A stretch of DNA of 47,004 bases from Bacteroidales bacterium (GTDB lineage: Bacteria > Bacteroidota > Bacteroidia > Bacteroidales > P3). The stretch is taken from NCBI GenBank assembly GCA_031262295.1, contig JAISIA010000074.1, positions 1 through 47,004 on the forward strand, in the 5' to 3' direction. Shown piece by piece: positions 16,104-24,399 of this stretch (position 1 is its first letter; every line of letters begins with the position of its first letter). The position numbers and the translations under genes are program-made. Below the pieces are notes generated by a model. The model made no database searches. It had not been told where the DNA came from and saw only the letters and a list, made by a program, of their open reading frames with translations.

Positions 16104-17369
16104 CTACTCGTTTGTTAGTCCTGCTAAATATCCTGTGGAAAATGCAATTTGAAGATTAAATCCTCCTGTATCTGCATCTAAATCCATAACCTCACCTGCA
16201 AAATATAGTCCTTTGACAATTTTAGATTGAAGGGTTTTTGGATTAATTTCTTTCAATGAAACCCCTCCTTGTGTTGAAATTGCCCTATCAAAACCAAAGG
16301 TGGAAGTTGTTTGGAAGGTTAGCTGTTTTAAGAAAGAAAGAATTTCTTTTCTTTCCCTTGCAAAAAGTAGGCTTGCCTGTTTATGAATATCAACATTTGT
16401 ATTATTTTCTAAAAGAGGTATAAGTTCCTTTGGAATAAATGCTCTTAGAACATCTTCAATATTTTCTTTTCCTCTAAGAGAAAAGGTTTGCAAGATTTCT
16501 TCTTCCAATTGTTTTTTCTCAACTTTGGGTTTAAAATCTACAACTACATTTAGTGGGTCGTCCTTGTGCAAAAGTGTTGTTACATTTCTTGAGGCTTTTA
16601 GAACAATTGGACCATCTATTCCATCATTACGGAAAACTACATCTCCAAAATCTTGGAATATTTTCTTTCTTGTAAGTGTTGTTACCGAAAGAGAAACATT
16701 CTTTATCTCAAAGTCGTTACTTTCTTGTGAAGGATTATAGTTGTCAAGTTTAAATCCCACCAAAGAAGGATATGTTTTTATGATTGTATGTCCTAAATCT
16801 TGTGCAAGTTTTACTCCTCCTCCATTACTACCTGTTTGAGGGTAGCTCTCCCCTCCTGCTGCAAGAATTATCTTATCTGCGAAATATTTTTGTTTTTTTG
16901 ATATATTCTTATCTATAACTTCAACCCCACATACCTTATTCTCCTCTTTAAGTATCCGTGTCACCGATGTATTTTTAATTATCTTACATAAAGAAGATGC
17001 TTCTAATGGAGAAACTAAGGCAAGAAAAACATCCAATGCTCTCTCTGATTGAGGGAATACCCTATTTCCTCTTTCCACTTGGGTTTTTAATCCTAAGTCT
17101 TCAAGGAATTTTATTAATTCTTTATTAAAAAAAAGATTGAATGCTGGGTATAGAAATCTTGGCTCAGAGCCACAATGAAGAATAAACTCTTTTAGAGGAA
17201 GTGTATTTGTAATATTACATCTTCCCTTTCCGGTTATTCTAAGTTTCATCCCCAATTGAGGCATTTTCTCAATTAAAAGAGTTTTCTCTCCCTTCCTTGT
17301 TGCAACTATTGCAGAGATAAGCCCAGATGCTCCCCCTCCAATAATGATTGTGTCAAATTTCGTGTTCAA
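16104..17369 (-). CDS. NAD(P)/FAD-dependent oxidoreductase, HI0933/BaiN-like
   Basis: A 421-residue flavoprotein. The N-terminal Rossmann motif IIIGGGASGLISAIVATRKG binds FAD. Next come the family motif ITGKGRCNITN and the C-terminal GEVMDLDADTGGFNLQIAFSTGYLAG, both hallmarks of the HI0933 (YhiN/BaiN) family. BaiN has been tied to bile-acid dehydroxylation in one gut organism, but most family members have no proven substrate, so the function stays open. It is last in the EF-G2-tig-era run and overlaps era by 4 nt (ATGA). It has normal length and no missing motif. Confidence 0.88.
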   Translation of the reverse strand: MNTKFDTIIIGGGASGLISAIVATRKGEKTLLIEKMPQLGMKLRITGKGRCNITNTLPLKEFILHCGSEPRFLYPAFNLFFNKELIKFLEDLGLKTQVERGNRVFPQSERALDVFLALVSPLEASSLCKIIKNTSVTRILKEENKVCGVEVIDKNISKKQKYFADKIILAAGGESYPQTGSNGGGVKLAQDLGHTIIKTYPSLVGFKLDNYNPSQESNDFEIKNVSLSVTTLTRKKIFQDFGDVVFRNDGIDGPIVLKASRNVTTLLHKDDPLNVVVDFKPKVEKKQLEEEILQTFSLRGKENIEDVLRAFIPKELIPLLENNTNVDIHKQASLLFARERKEILSFLKQLTFQTTSTFGFDRAISTQGGVSLKEINPKTLQSKIVKGLYFAGEVMDLDADTGGFNLQIAFSTGYLAGLTNE

Positions 17370-18235
17370 TATCCAAATTGTTTTAAGGTTTGTGTATCGT
17401 TACGCCAATTGTTTTTCACCTTTATTCTTAGGTCTAAATAACATTTCTTTGATGTAAATCTTTCAATATCTATCCTTGATTGAGTGCCTAATCGTTTCAA
17501 AGCCTCACCTTGATGCCCTATTATTATTGCCTTTTGACTTTCTCTTTCCACATAGATGACTGCAAAAATTTTATCTATATTTCTCTCTTCTTTATAGTCC
17601 TCTATTACCACCTCAGATGAATAAGGCACTTCTTTTTTATAGTTTATCAGAAGTTTTTCTCTTATAATCTCGGATGCAAAGAAACGCATAGATTTGTCAG
17701 TTATTTCATCTTTGGAAAAATAAGGTGGATTTTCTGGAAGCAATTCTAAGATTTTATTAAACAAAACATCTAAATTAAACCCTTGTGTTGCTGATGTAGG
17801 AATGATAATTGAGCGAGGTATTTCTTTTTGCCAATAATCTATCTTACTCTTTACAAAATCTTGATTTGATATATCTATCTTATTTATCACCAAAATTACA
17901 GGAACGTTGGAAGAAATTACCTTTTCCAAGGTCTCATAGTTTTTTAATGTTTCTCCAACTTCTGTAACAAGAAGAAAAATATCAGCATCTTCCAATGCCG
18001 AAGAGACGAAATTCATCATTGATTGATGCAATTTATAATGGGGATTTACAATTCCGGGAGTATCAGAATAAACAATCTGAAAGTCCTCTCCACTAAAAAT
18101 CCCCATTATTCTATGCCTTGTTGTTTGAGATTTTGATGTTGTTATAGACAATTTTTCTCCAAGTAAGGCATTCATTAAAGTTGATTTGCCTACATTGGGA
18201 TTTCCTATTATATTAACAAAACCTGCCTTGTGCAA
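17366..18235 (-). CDS. era: GTPase Era
   Basis: A 289-residue ribosome-assembly GTPase that binds the 3' end of 16S rRNA. G1 is GNPNVGKST at 11-19, G3 is DTPG, and G4 is NKID. The C-terminal KH domain is recognisable by VERESQKAIIIGHQGEALKR, followed by the DL..KVKNNWRND tail. It overlaps the downstream flavoprotein gene by 4 nt and begins 3 nt after the trigger factor stop, so it sits in the middle of a tightly packed leftward operon. Confidence 0.96.
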   Translation of the reverse strand: MHKAGFVNIIGNPNVGKSTLMNALLGEKLSITTSKSQTTRHRIMGIFSGEDFQIVYSDTPGIVNPHYKLHQSMMNFVSSALEDADIFLLVTEVGETLKNYETLEKVISSNVPVILVINKIDISNQDFVKSKIDYWQKEIPRSIIIPTSATQGFNLDVLFNKILELLPENPPYFSKDEITDKSMRFFASEIIREKLLINYKKEVPYSSEVVIEDYKEERNIDKIFAVIYVERESQKAIIIGHQGEALKRLGTQSRIDIERFTSKKCYLDLRIKVKNNWRNDTQTLKQFGY

Positions 18236-18238
18236 CTC

Positions 18239-19612
18239 CTACTCCTCTTTTTTATTTATTATCTCTATAAACTCGTCTGTATTTACTTTCTTTTCGGTAA
18301 TTTTCATATTGTTTTTCAATATTTCAATAACCTTTTGGTCAAATAGGTATTCGTATATTTGCTTTGTTTGATTCTCGTTTTTCATCACACTTTCCAATAT
18401 ACCCTCCATTGCATTTTCTCTTTCCTTTAATTCTTCCTCTGAGGCAGTATCTACTTTTGGAAAATAGGTTGAAAGAACAGCATCCTTATAATATTGTTTT
18501 ACCTCTTCCTTAGTAATATTTAGGTCATACAACTTAGATAATTTTTCTTCAATTAGCTGCCAAACCATACTATCTTTATACTTTGGATAGTCTCTATCTA
18601 AATCCTCTGGGGATAATTTACCTTCTTGATTTGACAAAATCCAACGTTTCATAAAGCTATCGTCAAATTCAATATTGGTTGTCTTCACTAAATTTTCCGA
18701 AGCCTTATTTAAAAAGTATCTATCTGCTTCTTTGGCATAAGTAGAAGATAGTTCCTCCTTAGCTTTTTCTTTAAAACTATCCTCAGTTTTTATGTTTTGA
18801 TTTGGGAAAACCTTTTCAAAAAGTTCTTCATCCAAAGCATGAGGCACTATTCTATTGATTGAAGATATTGTAAATTTAACTTCCGAAGAAAATTCTTCTG
18901 CTTTTTGCTTATCAACACCTAATATTGCTGCAAGATCATTAGCATTTGTGAATGCCTTCTTTGCATTAAATGTAATGGAGTCGTCCTTTTGCTTTGAAAA
19001 AAACTTATTTTGAATTGTTTTTTGAGCAATTTTGTCTATAGAAATTGAAGTTATATGTTTTATTCCTCCTTCTTTTTCATTACCCTCTTCATCTAATTGA
19101 ACAATTTCTCCATAAACCAAATCGGTTAATTCTACTTTTTCAGGAGAGGAAAACTGACCAAATCTTTTTTGAATATCGTTTATATAGTTATTTAATAGCT
19201 CTTCATTTGGAGATACCCTATAATAGGTTTCCTTAATGCTTTCTAATTTTAGGGTAAATTCTGGTTTTAGTGCAATATCAAAATAAAAAACATATTCGCT
19301 ATCCTCATTCCAAGAAATTGAAGTCTTTTCTTCATTTGCCAAAGGAGTGCCTAAGATTTCTATTTTTTGAGTATCTATATACTCAAACATTGAATCATTG
19401 AGTTTTTTGTTTATTATCTCCACCTTTAACGGCAATTCATAATCACGTTTTACCATTGCCATAGGAACATGTCCTGCTCTAAAACCCGGTAATGTCACCT
19501 TCCTTCTATAGGTTCTTAGTTGCTCATCCAATTCTTTTGAATAATCATCCTTAGTTATGGCAATGCGTAGTATTGATGTTAATTTGCCGTTTTCTTCTCT
19601 GCTAATATTCAT
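18239..19612 (-). CDS. tig: Trigger factor-like ribosome-associated chaperone
   Basis: A 457-residue protein. The N-terminal ribosome-binding domain has the conserved LPGFRAGHVPMAMVK, a close variant of the GFRKGKVP ribosome-docking loop. A divergent central region follows, then a long helical C-terminal chaperone domain. The PPIase part is weakly conserved, as in other Bacteroidota trigger factors. It should bind nascent chains at the ribosome exit. It sits 46 nt downstream of the EF-G2 gene and 3 nt upstream of era, with no promoter visible in either gap, so it is probably part of the operon started at 21880. Confidence 0.88.
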   Translation of the reverse strand: MNISREENGKLTSILRIAITKDDYSKELDEQLRTYRRKVTLPGFRAGHVPMAMVKRDYELPLKVEIINKKLNDSMFEYIDTQKIEILGTPLANEEKTSISWNEDSEYVFYFDIALKPEFTLKLESIKETYYRVSPNEELLNNYINDIQKRFGQFSSPEKVELTDLVYGEIVQLDEEGNEKEGGIKHITSISIDKIAQKTIQNKFFSKQKDDSITFNAKKAFTNANDLAAILGVDKQKAEEFSSEVKFTISSINRIVPHALDEELFEKVFPNQNIKTEDSFKEKAKEELSSTYAKEADRYFLNKASENLVKTTNIEFDDSFMKRWILSNQEGKLSPEDLDRDYPKYKDSMVWQLIEEKLSKLYDLNITKEEVKQYYKDAVLSTYFPKVDTASEEELKERENAMEGILESVMKNENQTKQIYEYLFDQKVIEILKNNMKITEKKVNTDEFIEIINKKEE

Positions 19613-19658
19613 TTTGTATATATAATTTATTTATTAATTTATTTAAAATTATGTTTTT

Positions 19659-21797
19659 TTATTCTGCGTCTTTGTTTTCTTCTTCGTATGCTTTCAACAA
19701 TTGAGTTTGAACATCAGTTGGCACTTGTTGGTATTCTTTATAACGCATAGAGTATGTACCGCGTCCAGATGTTAAAGAAGATAATGAAGTTGAATAACGA
19801 TACATCTCAGCCAAAGGAACCTGTGCCTTTATTACTTGATTCCTATCCTGAGAATCCATACCCATAACTATAGCTCTGCGACTTTGCAAATCAGTCATAA
19901 CTCCTCCCATCATCTCAGAGGGAACTTCTACTTCCATATCGTATATTGGCTCCAATATCTTAGCACCTGCATTCTTGAAAGCCTCCTTAAAGGCATTTCG
20001 TCCCGCTAATTTAAAGGCAAGTTCATTTGAATCCACTGGGTGCATTTTTCCATCAAAAACATTGACAACGATGTCTCGTGCGTATGAACCCGTCAATGGA
20101 CCCTCTTCCATCTTCTCCATGATACCTTTTAATATTGCAGGCATAAAACGAGCATCAATAGCCCCACCAACAATACAATTATTATATACCAACTTTCCGC
20201 CCCATGCCAAGTCTATTGTTTCACTTCCTCTTACAGGATACTTAGTTTGGTTTGGCATACCTTCATAATAAGGCTCTATATATAGATAAACCTCTCCAAA
20301 TTGTCCCGCTCCACCAGATTGTTTCTTGTGACGATAGGACGCCTCTGCTGGTTTTGTGATTGTTTCTCTATAAGGAATCTTTGGAGCAAAAAATTCTATT
20401 GCTATCTTATATTGATTATCAAAATACCATTTTAAAGTATTTATGTGTAATTCGCCCATACCACGAATTATTGTTTGCTTCAACTCCCTTGAAAACTCAA
20501 CTTGAAGGGAGCGATCGTGCATACAATAATCGTTAATCAAAGAACTCACCTTTTCATCATCGGTCGATTCCTTTGCCTTAACAGCTGTGGTATATATTGT
20601 GCTTGGAAATTCTATTGGATTTACAATATCTGATGTGTTTTTTAAAGAAGTAAGGGTTGCACTCGTCTTTGCATCTTTCAATTTTATAGTACTAATTATA
20701 TCACCTGCAAAAGCCTTATCCAATTTTACACGATTTTTTCCACTATTTGCAAAGATTTGGGATAGTCTTTCCTTAGATTGACTCTTAGAATTTATTACAT
20801 CCATACCCTCAATTACCTCTCCCTGCATAATTTTCATAAATGCAAGCTCACCCAAATGCTGTTCATTAGCTGTCTTAAACACAAATAGGGTTGTTGGTTT
20901 TGCAGAATCGTAAGATACATTATCACCCGAAGTAAGTGTTTTTCTGGAAATAGACTCATTAGGTGAAGGAACATTGTTTGCAATAAACTCTAACATTCTT
21001 CCAACTCCCATATTTTCTTTTGCACTACAACAAAGCACAGGGAAAACACTGCGAGAAGCCAAGCCCAATTTAATACCCCTTCTAACCTCTTCAATAGTTA
21101 GGGTTTCTTCAGAGAAGTATTTTTCCATTAAATCGTCAGCTCCCGATGCCGCATTCTCAATTAGGGTTGTTGTTAATTGAGCAGCCTTATCCTTTTCACT
21201 ATCTGGAATATCTAAAATCTCAACCTTTCCCCCTCCCTTAGGGTATTTATACATTTTTTGTGTGATTAAATCTATAAAGGAATCAAATCCAACGCCTGCA
21301 TTAATAGGATATTGAATTATAGTTATCTTTTCTCCGAAAAACTCCTTCATTTCCTTAATCTGCTCGTCAAAATTTGCCTTCTCAGTGTCAAGTTGGTTCA
21401 TCATAAACATTATTGGAATACCCAATTTCTGCGTATGCTTAAAAGCCAATTCACTACCTACCTCAATACCAATTTGAGAATTTATAACAACAACTGCTGT
21501 TTCAACAGCATTTAAAGCAGCTACCATTTCTCCTTGAAAATCTGCAAAGCCCGGAACGTCAATTAGGTTTATTTTTTTACCACTATGCTCTGCATACATC
21601 AAAGATGAAACAACAGAATTCTTTCTGTCAATTTCAATATCTCTGTAATCCGATACTGAATTCTTTTCATCAACACTTCCTCTACGTGTTATGACTCCAC
21701 CTTCAAAAGCTATTGCTTCTGCCAAAGTAGTTTTTCCTGATTTAGCACCACCAACCAAAGCGATGTTTTTAATTTCTGATGTTTGATATACTTTCAT
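19659..21797 (-). CDS. fusA2: Elongation factor G paralog (EF-G2 type) with altered GTPase motifs
   Basis: A 712-residue protein with the EF-G domain order I-V, ending in domain IV/V motifs (EVPSEMMGGVMTDLQSRRA, read in part; SLTSGRGTYSM). The GTPase centre departs from canonical EF-G. The P-loop is GGAKSGKT (16-23). Switch I has DRKNSV instead of ERGITI. G3 is DVPGF (80-84), so the catalytic His of DTPGH is Phe. G4 is NQLD (134-137) instead of NKxD. A Bacteroides EF-G paralog is reported to translocate without GTP hydrolysis and to matter under carbon limitation; this protein looks like that type. It starts an operon with tig, era and the flavoprotein and has a perfect promoter. Confidence 0.9.
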   Translation of the reverse strand: MKVYQTSEIKNIALVGGAKSGKTTLAEAIAFEGGVITRRGSVDEKNSVSDYRDIEIDRKNSVVSSLMYAEHSGKKINLIDVPGFADFQGEMVAALNAVETAVVVINSQIGIEVGSELAFKHTQKLGIPIMFMMNQLDTEKANFDEQIKEMKEFFGEKITIIQYPINAGVGFDSFIDLITQKMYKYPKGGGKVEILDIPDSEKDKAAQLTTTLIENAASGADDLMEKYFSEETLTIEEVRRGIKLGLASRSVFPVLCCSAKENMGVGRMLEFIANNVPSPNESISRKTLTSGDNVSYDSAKPTTLFVFKTANEQHLGELAFMKIMQGEVIEGMDVINSKSQSKERLSQIFANSGKNRVKLDKAFAGDIISTIKLKDAKTSATLTSLKNTSDIVNPIEFPSTIYTTAVKAKESTDDEKVSSLINDYCMHDRSLQVEFSRELKQTIIRGMGELHINTLKWYFDNQYKIAIEFFAPKIPYRETITKPAEASYRHKKQSGGAGQFGEVYLYIEPYYEGMPNQTKYPVRGSETIDLAWGGKLVYNNCIVGGAIDARFMPAILKGIMEKMEEGPLTGSYARDIVVNVFDGKMHPVDSNELAFKLAGRNAFKEAFKNAGAKILEPIYDMEVEVPSEMMGGVMTDLQSRRAIVMGMDSQDRNQVIKAQVPLAEMYRYSTSLSSLTSGRGTYSMRYKEYQQVPTDVQTQLLKAYEEENKDAE

Positions 21798-21849
21798 TTA
21801 ACATTATTGTTATAAATTGTTATTAATTTGGATTTAACAAAACGAGTGG

Positions 21850-21880
21850 CAAAGATATAAAAATGAATACAAGTTACAAA
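21850..21880 (-). promoter_or_regulatory. Promoter of the EF-G2-tig-era-flavoprotein operon
   Basis: On the minus strand TTTG (21880-21877), 19-bp spacer, TATCTTTG (21857-21850). It is among the best promoter matches in the window. Leader of about 45 nt. Confidence 0.8.
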
Positions 21881-21928
21881 GAAAAATAAAAATAAAGCTA
21901 AAAAAAATTTAATTTTTTGTTAAAATTA

Positions 21929-21964
21929 GTCGGCAACCAACCCTTATTTTTCCTAACGGAAGTA
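21929..21964 (-). repeat. Hairpin unit left of the 21-bp array
   Basis: GTCGG-CAA-CCAAC with one C-A mismatch, then TCCTAACGGAAGT. It is followed by TTTTAACATTTTTGT and ATTAAT..GATAAATTATAATTGT, a segment repeated at about 31304-31345. Confidence 0.65.
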
Positions 21965-22080
21965 TAATTTTAACATTTTTGTGTTATTAATTAGATAAAT
22001 TATAATTGTTTTTTTTATTTCCTAAATCCTTGTTAAAAAAAACAAAAAAAAGGATTAATTTTTTTAAAACGCTATTTTAA

Positions 22081-22254
22081 TTTACTAAAACGAAGAAATA
22101 ATTTACTAAAACGAAGAAATAATTTACTAAAACGAAGAAATAATTTATTAAAACGAAGAAATAATTTGCTGAAACGAAGAAATAATTTGCTGAAACGAAG
22201 AAATAATTTACTAAAACGAAGAAATAATTTACTAAAACAAGGATTTAGGAAAAC
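22081..22254 (+). repeat. Tandem array of a 21-bp AT module
   Basis: Eight units at an exact 21-bp period, each starting (A/G)AAACGAAG at 22087, 22108, 22129, 22150, 22171, 22192 and 22213, the last reading AAAACAAGG at 22234. The unit is AAAACGAAGAAATAATTTACT with small changes (TTATT, TTGCT). The same module occurs singly at every other intergenic repeat cluster. The last unit overlaps the 3' end of the serpin gene. Confidence 0.9.
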
Positions 22255-23320
22255 CTATACTTCCGTTAGGAAAAGTAAAAGTCGGTTGCCGACTTGCCGA
22301 CTTGCCGATCCCGCAAAAAAGTCCTGTTGCAATGATGAAATTTGAATGACGATCTCTTATAAAATAAAGAAAAGGATGGTCAATAAGAAAACTTTCTGAC
22401 TTTGTTTTATTGATTATTGTTCTATCTAAGTTTTCTTTTTTTATGGAAATCTCTGCAAGAGTAGGTTCAATTATATTTATGGAGGAATTTATAGTTGTAC
22501 TCATTGCTCTTGAATTTAGATCTAAGACAGGGAAAGAAAGAAATATTGAATAGTTGTTCTTATCTGAAATATTTGGAAAAGTTATATTTCCAACCTGAGT
22601 TACTAATGATTCAACATTAATTTTATAATCGCTTTCAGTGAAAAAGTCGGTTAGGTTTTTTACATCGTGGTTTTTTGGATAAATTATCAAAAGACTATAA
22701 TTGCCATTGCCAATTGAAATATCAAAAACATTTAAATTCTTATCTGAAAACATACCCATTTCTCCTTGAATTGAGAAAAACTCCATCTCTTGTTCTTGAT
22801 TTTGTGTATAAAAAGGAAGGATTTTTTTGCTATAAACTTCTCCTGTCACTAATGGAAATTCAATTTCTTGTTTAATAAATATCTCTTTATTGTTATTAAT
22901 TGTTATTTCATTTGTGTTTTTTAATGTGGAGTCAATTTCTGAACAAAGTTTTCTTATTGTGGAAAAGTTGGAATATAAATCCAAAGTGTCGGTAACATTG
23001 AACTTATCTTTTAATATTGAGATATAGGTTTGGTCATCTAAACTATAGAAAGCCTCTAATACGCTTGCGGGAGAGAAGAGAAAAGAGGAATCAAATATAC
23101 CTCGCGGCTGGTTTAATAGGGAAAAATTTAAACTATTTACCATTCTAAACACCCTAATATTATCTTTTGAGAACACCTCATCAGCAGTCCCAAGCATTTT
23201 TGGTGCAGATATACTTACACCATAACGCCATTCATTCCTCCTTTTATCACAATTTTGGAGAAAAATTATGGAGATAAACAATAAAATTATGGTAAAAAAT
23301 CTATATTTATTCATTTGCAA
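22232..23320 (-). CDS. Serpin-like lipoprotein with a repeat-encoded C-terminus
   Basis: A 362-residue protein. The N-terminus has a lipoprotein signal (IILLFISIIFLQNC), so it should be anchored in a membrane. The body shows serpin landmarks: NSLNFSLLN, SSFLFSPASVLEAF, and near the end HPFLYFIRDRHSNFIIATGLF, the serpin C-terminal signature. The reactive-centre hinge of inhibitory serpins (small residues, EEGT..A) is not evident, so inhibitory activity is doubtful. After FCGI the last residues, including SRQPTFTFPNGS, are encoded by a hairpin unit and the TAG lies in the 21-bp array, so the original end appears to have been replaced by repeat sequence. ATG 23314 is an alternative start. Confidence 0.65.
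   Translation of the reverse strand: MQMNKYRFFTIILLFISIIFLQNCDKRRNEWRYGVSISAPKMLGTADEVFSKDNIRVFRMVNSLNFSLLNQPRGIFDSSFLFSPASVLEAFYSLDDQTYISILKDKFNVTDTLDLYSNFSTIRKLCSEIDSTLKNTNEITINNNKEIFIKQEIEFPLVTGEVYSKKILPFYTQNQEQEMEFFSIQGEMGMFSDKNLNVFDISIGNGNYSLLIIYPKNHDVKNLTDFFTESDYKINVESLVTQVGNITFPNISDKNNYSIFLSFPVLDLNSRAMSTTINSSINIIEPTLAEISIKKENLDRTIINKTKSESFLIDHPFLYFIRDRHSNFIIATGLFCGIGKSASRQPTFTFPNGSIGFPKSLF
22258..22306 (+). repeat. Hairpin unit overlapping the serpin gene 3' end
   Basis: ACTTCCGTTAGGAAAAGTAA with the stem GTCGG-TTG-CCGAC at 22281-22293, then a decayed repetition TTGCCGACTTGCCGA. The whole unit is inside the serpin reading frame. Confidence 0.8.
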
Positions 23321-23337
23321 AAAAGAAAAAACCTCTG

Positions 23338-23362
23338 CAAAGATACAAATTTATTATTTTTG
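23338..23362. promoter_or_regulatory. Facing -7 elements between the serpin gene and recX
   Basis: Minus strand TATCTTTG (23345-23338) serves the serpin gene and plus strand TATTTTTG (23355-23362) serves recX. The two elements lie 9 bp apart, so the divergent promoters overlap and probably compete. Confidence 0.6.
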
Positions 23363-23385
23363 CACACATTTTAAGCTAATATACT

Positions 23386-23856
23386 ATGATTAACAAAAGG
23401 GCATATATTATGAAAGAATGTGAGAACTATGCGATGAAGTATTGTGCCAAAGAAGAACGTACTCAAAGAGATGTATTGGAAAAACTTATTAAAAAAGGTC
23501 TAACAACGGATGAGGCGAATGAAGTAATTGCAAAACTTATTAAAAAGAATTATATAAATGAACAGCGTTATGCAAAACTCTTTGCAATAAGTAAATTTCA
23601 TCAAAACAAGTGGGGCAGAATTAAAATAGGTTTTCAGTTAAGAGAAAAGGGCATTTCACAAAGATGTATTGCAATTGCACTAAAAGAAATTAATGAAAAG
23701 GAGTATGAAGCCTTATGTAAGAAACTTTTAGATGATAAGAAAGAAGAACTCAAAAATGAAAAAGATCCTTTTATAGTAAGGAAAAGAGTATATTCATATC
23801 TAACTTCAAAAGGTTTTGAAACGAATTTAGTCAAGAATTTGCTTGCAAAAGAATAA
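23386..23856 (+). CDS. recX: Regulatory protein RecX
   Basis: A 156-residue all-helical protein of RecX length and pattern: CENYAMKYCAKEERTQRDVLEKLIKKG (read in parts), then NYINEQRYAKLF and KWGRIKIGFQLREKGIS. RecX proteins bind RecA filaments and limit recombinase activity. It is monocistronic, with its own promoter at 23355-23362 and a hairpin terminator at 23861-23882. recA is not in the window. A later ATG at 23410 is possible but would lose the first helix. Confidence 0.88.
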   Translation: MINKRAYIMKECENYAMKYCAKEERTQRDVLEKLIKKGLTTDEANEVIAKLIKKNYINEQRYAKLFAISKFHQNKWGRIKIGFQLREKGISQRCIAIALKEINEKEYEALCKKLLDDKKEELKNEKDPFIVRKRVYSYLTSKGFETNLVKNLLAKE

Positions 23857-23860
23857 AAAG

Positions 23861-23882
23861 ATAAGGTTTTTTATAACCTTAT
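23861..23882. terminator. Terminator between recX and a lipoprotein gene
   Basis: ATAAGGTT / AACCTTAT stem with a TTTTAT loop, A-rich before and T-rich after, so it can serve both convergent genes. Confidence 0.7.
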
Positions 23883-23937
23883 CCTTATTTTCTTTTTCTT
23901 TATTCTTATTTTATAAGAAAGTTTTTGTTTTTAAGGT

Positions 23938-24336
23938 TTAGTCTTGTGTTTGATATTCTGGTTTAAGAGTAGGCTCATGAAGTAGGACTTGTTTTTCTAC
24001 TGTTTCACCAGGAATTAATCTAACTGTAGATTTTCCTTTTCTTTCGTACAAAGTATCATCTACTTCTTTAACAACATTAATATCTAATATTGCTTCATAA
24101 TCAAATGTGAATAGGGCTTCACCATTCATATCAGAATATCCTGTTGCTTTTACACTACCTGCTTCTTTTGATATATCAATTTTAACACCCGAAATTACTA
24201 TTGAAGGGTCATTTAAATCTTGTACCTTAACTTTAAGACGGCAGTTATTATCTTCTTCTTGACAAGACGAAAATAGGATTAGGGCAAACGAAAATATTGT
24301 TGCCAAATAAAAAAAATTGCGTAATTTTACTTTCAT
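23938..24336 (-). CDS. Small lipoprotein with a carboxypeptidase-regulatory-like fold
   Basis: A 132-residue protein with a lipoprotein signal peptide (LATIFSFALILFSSC, Cys about residue 25). The mature part has the pattern of an Ig-like transthyretin/carboxypeptidase-regulatory domain: LKVKVQDLNDPSIVISGVKI, then ATGYSDMNGEALFTFDY, the G-x-T/S-D-x-x-G turn typical of such domains. The second half is rich in charged residues. It is probably anchored in the outer or inner membrane; no specific function can be given. It is convergent with recX and divergent from the cyclophilin gene. Confidence 0.7.
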   Translation of the reverse strand: MKVKLRNFFYLATIFSFALILFSSCQEEDNNCRLKVKVQDLNDPSIVISGVKIDISKEAGSVKATGYSDMNGEALFTFDYEAILDINVVKEVDDTLYERKGKSTVRLIPGETVEKQVLLHEPTLKPEYQTQD

Positions 24337-24399
24337 AAGGTTGAAATTTTATAATATTGCAAAAAGTTTCAAAAAGCAAAAATATAAAATTAATTGAAT

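Noticed and set aside
22081..22254. Regular repeats suggesting a CRISPR array
   Set aside because: The period is 21 bp with no unique spacers and no cas genes nearby; it is a plain tandem repeat.
22232..23320. Serpin gene called as a pseudogene
   Set aside because: The frame is open from lipoprotein signal to serpin C-terminal signature and the gene has a promoter; only the tail is replaced.
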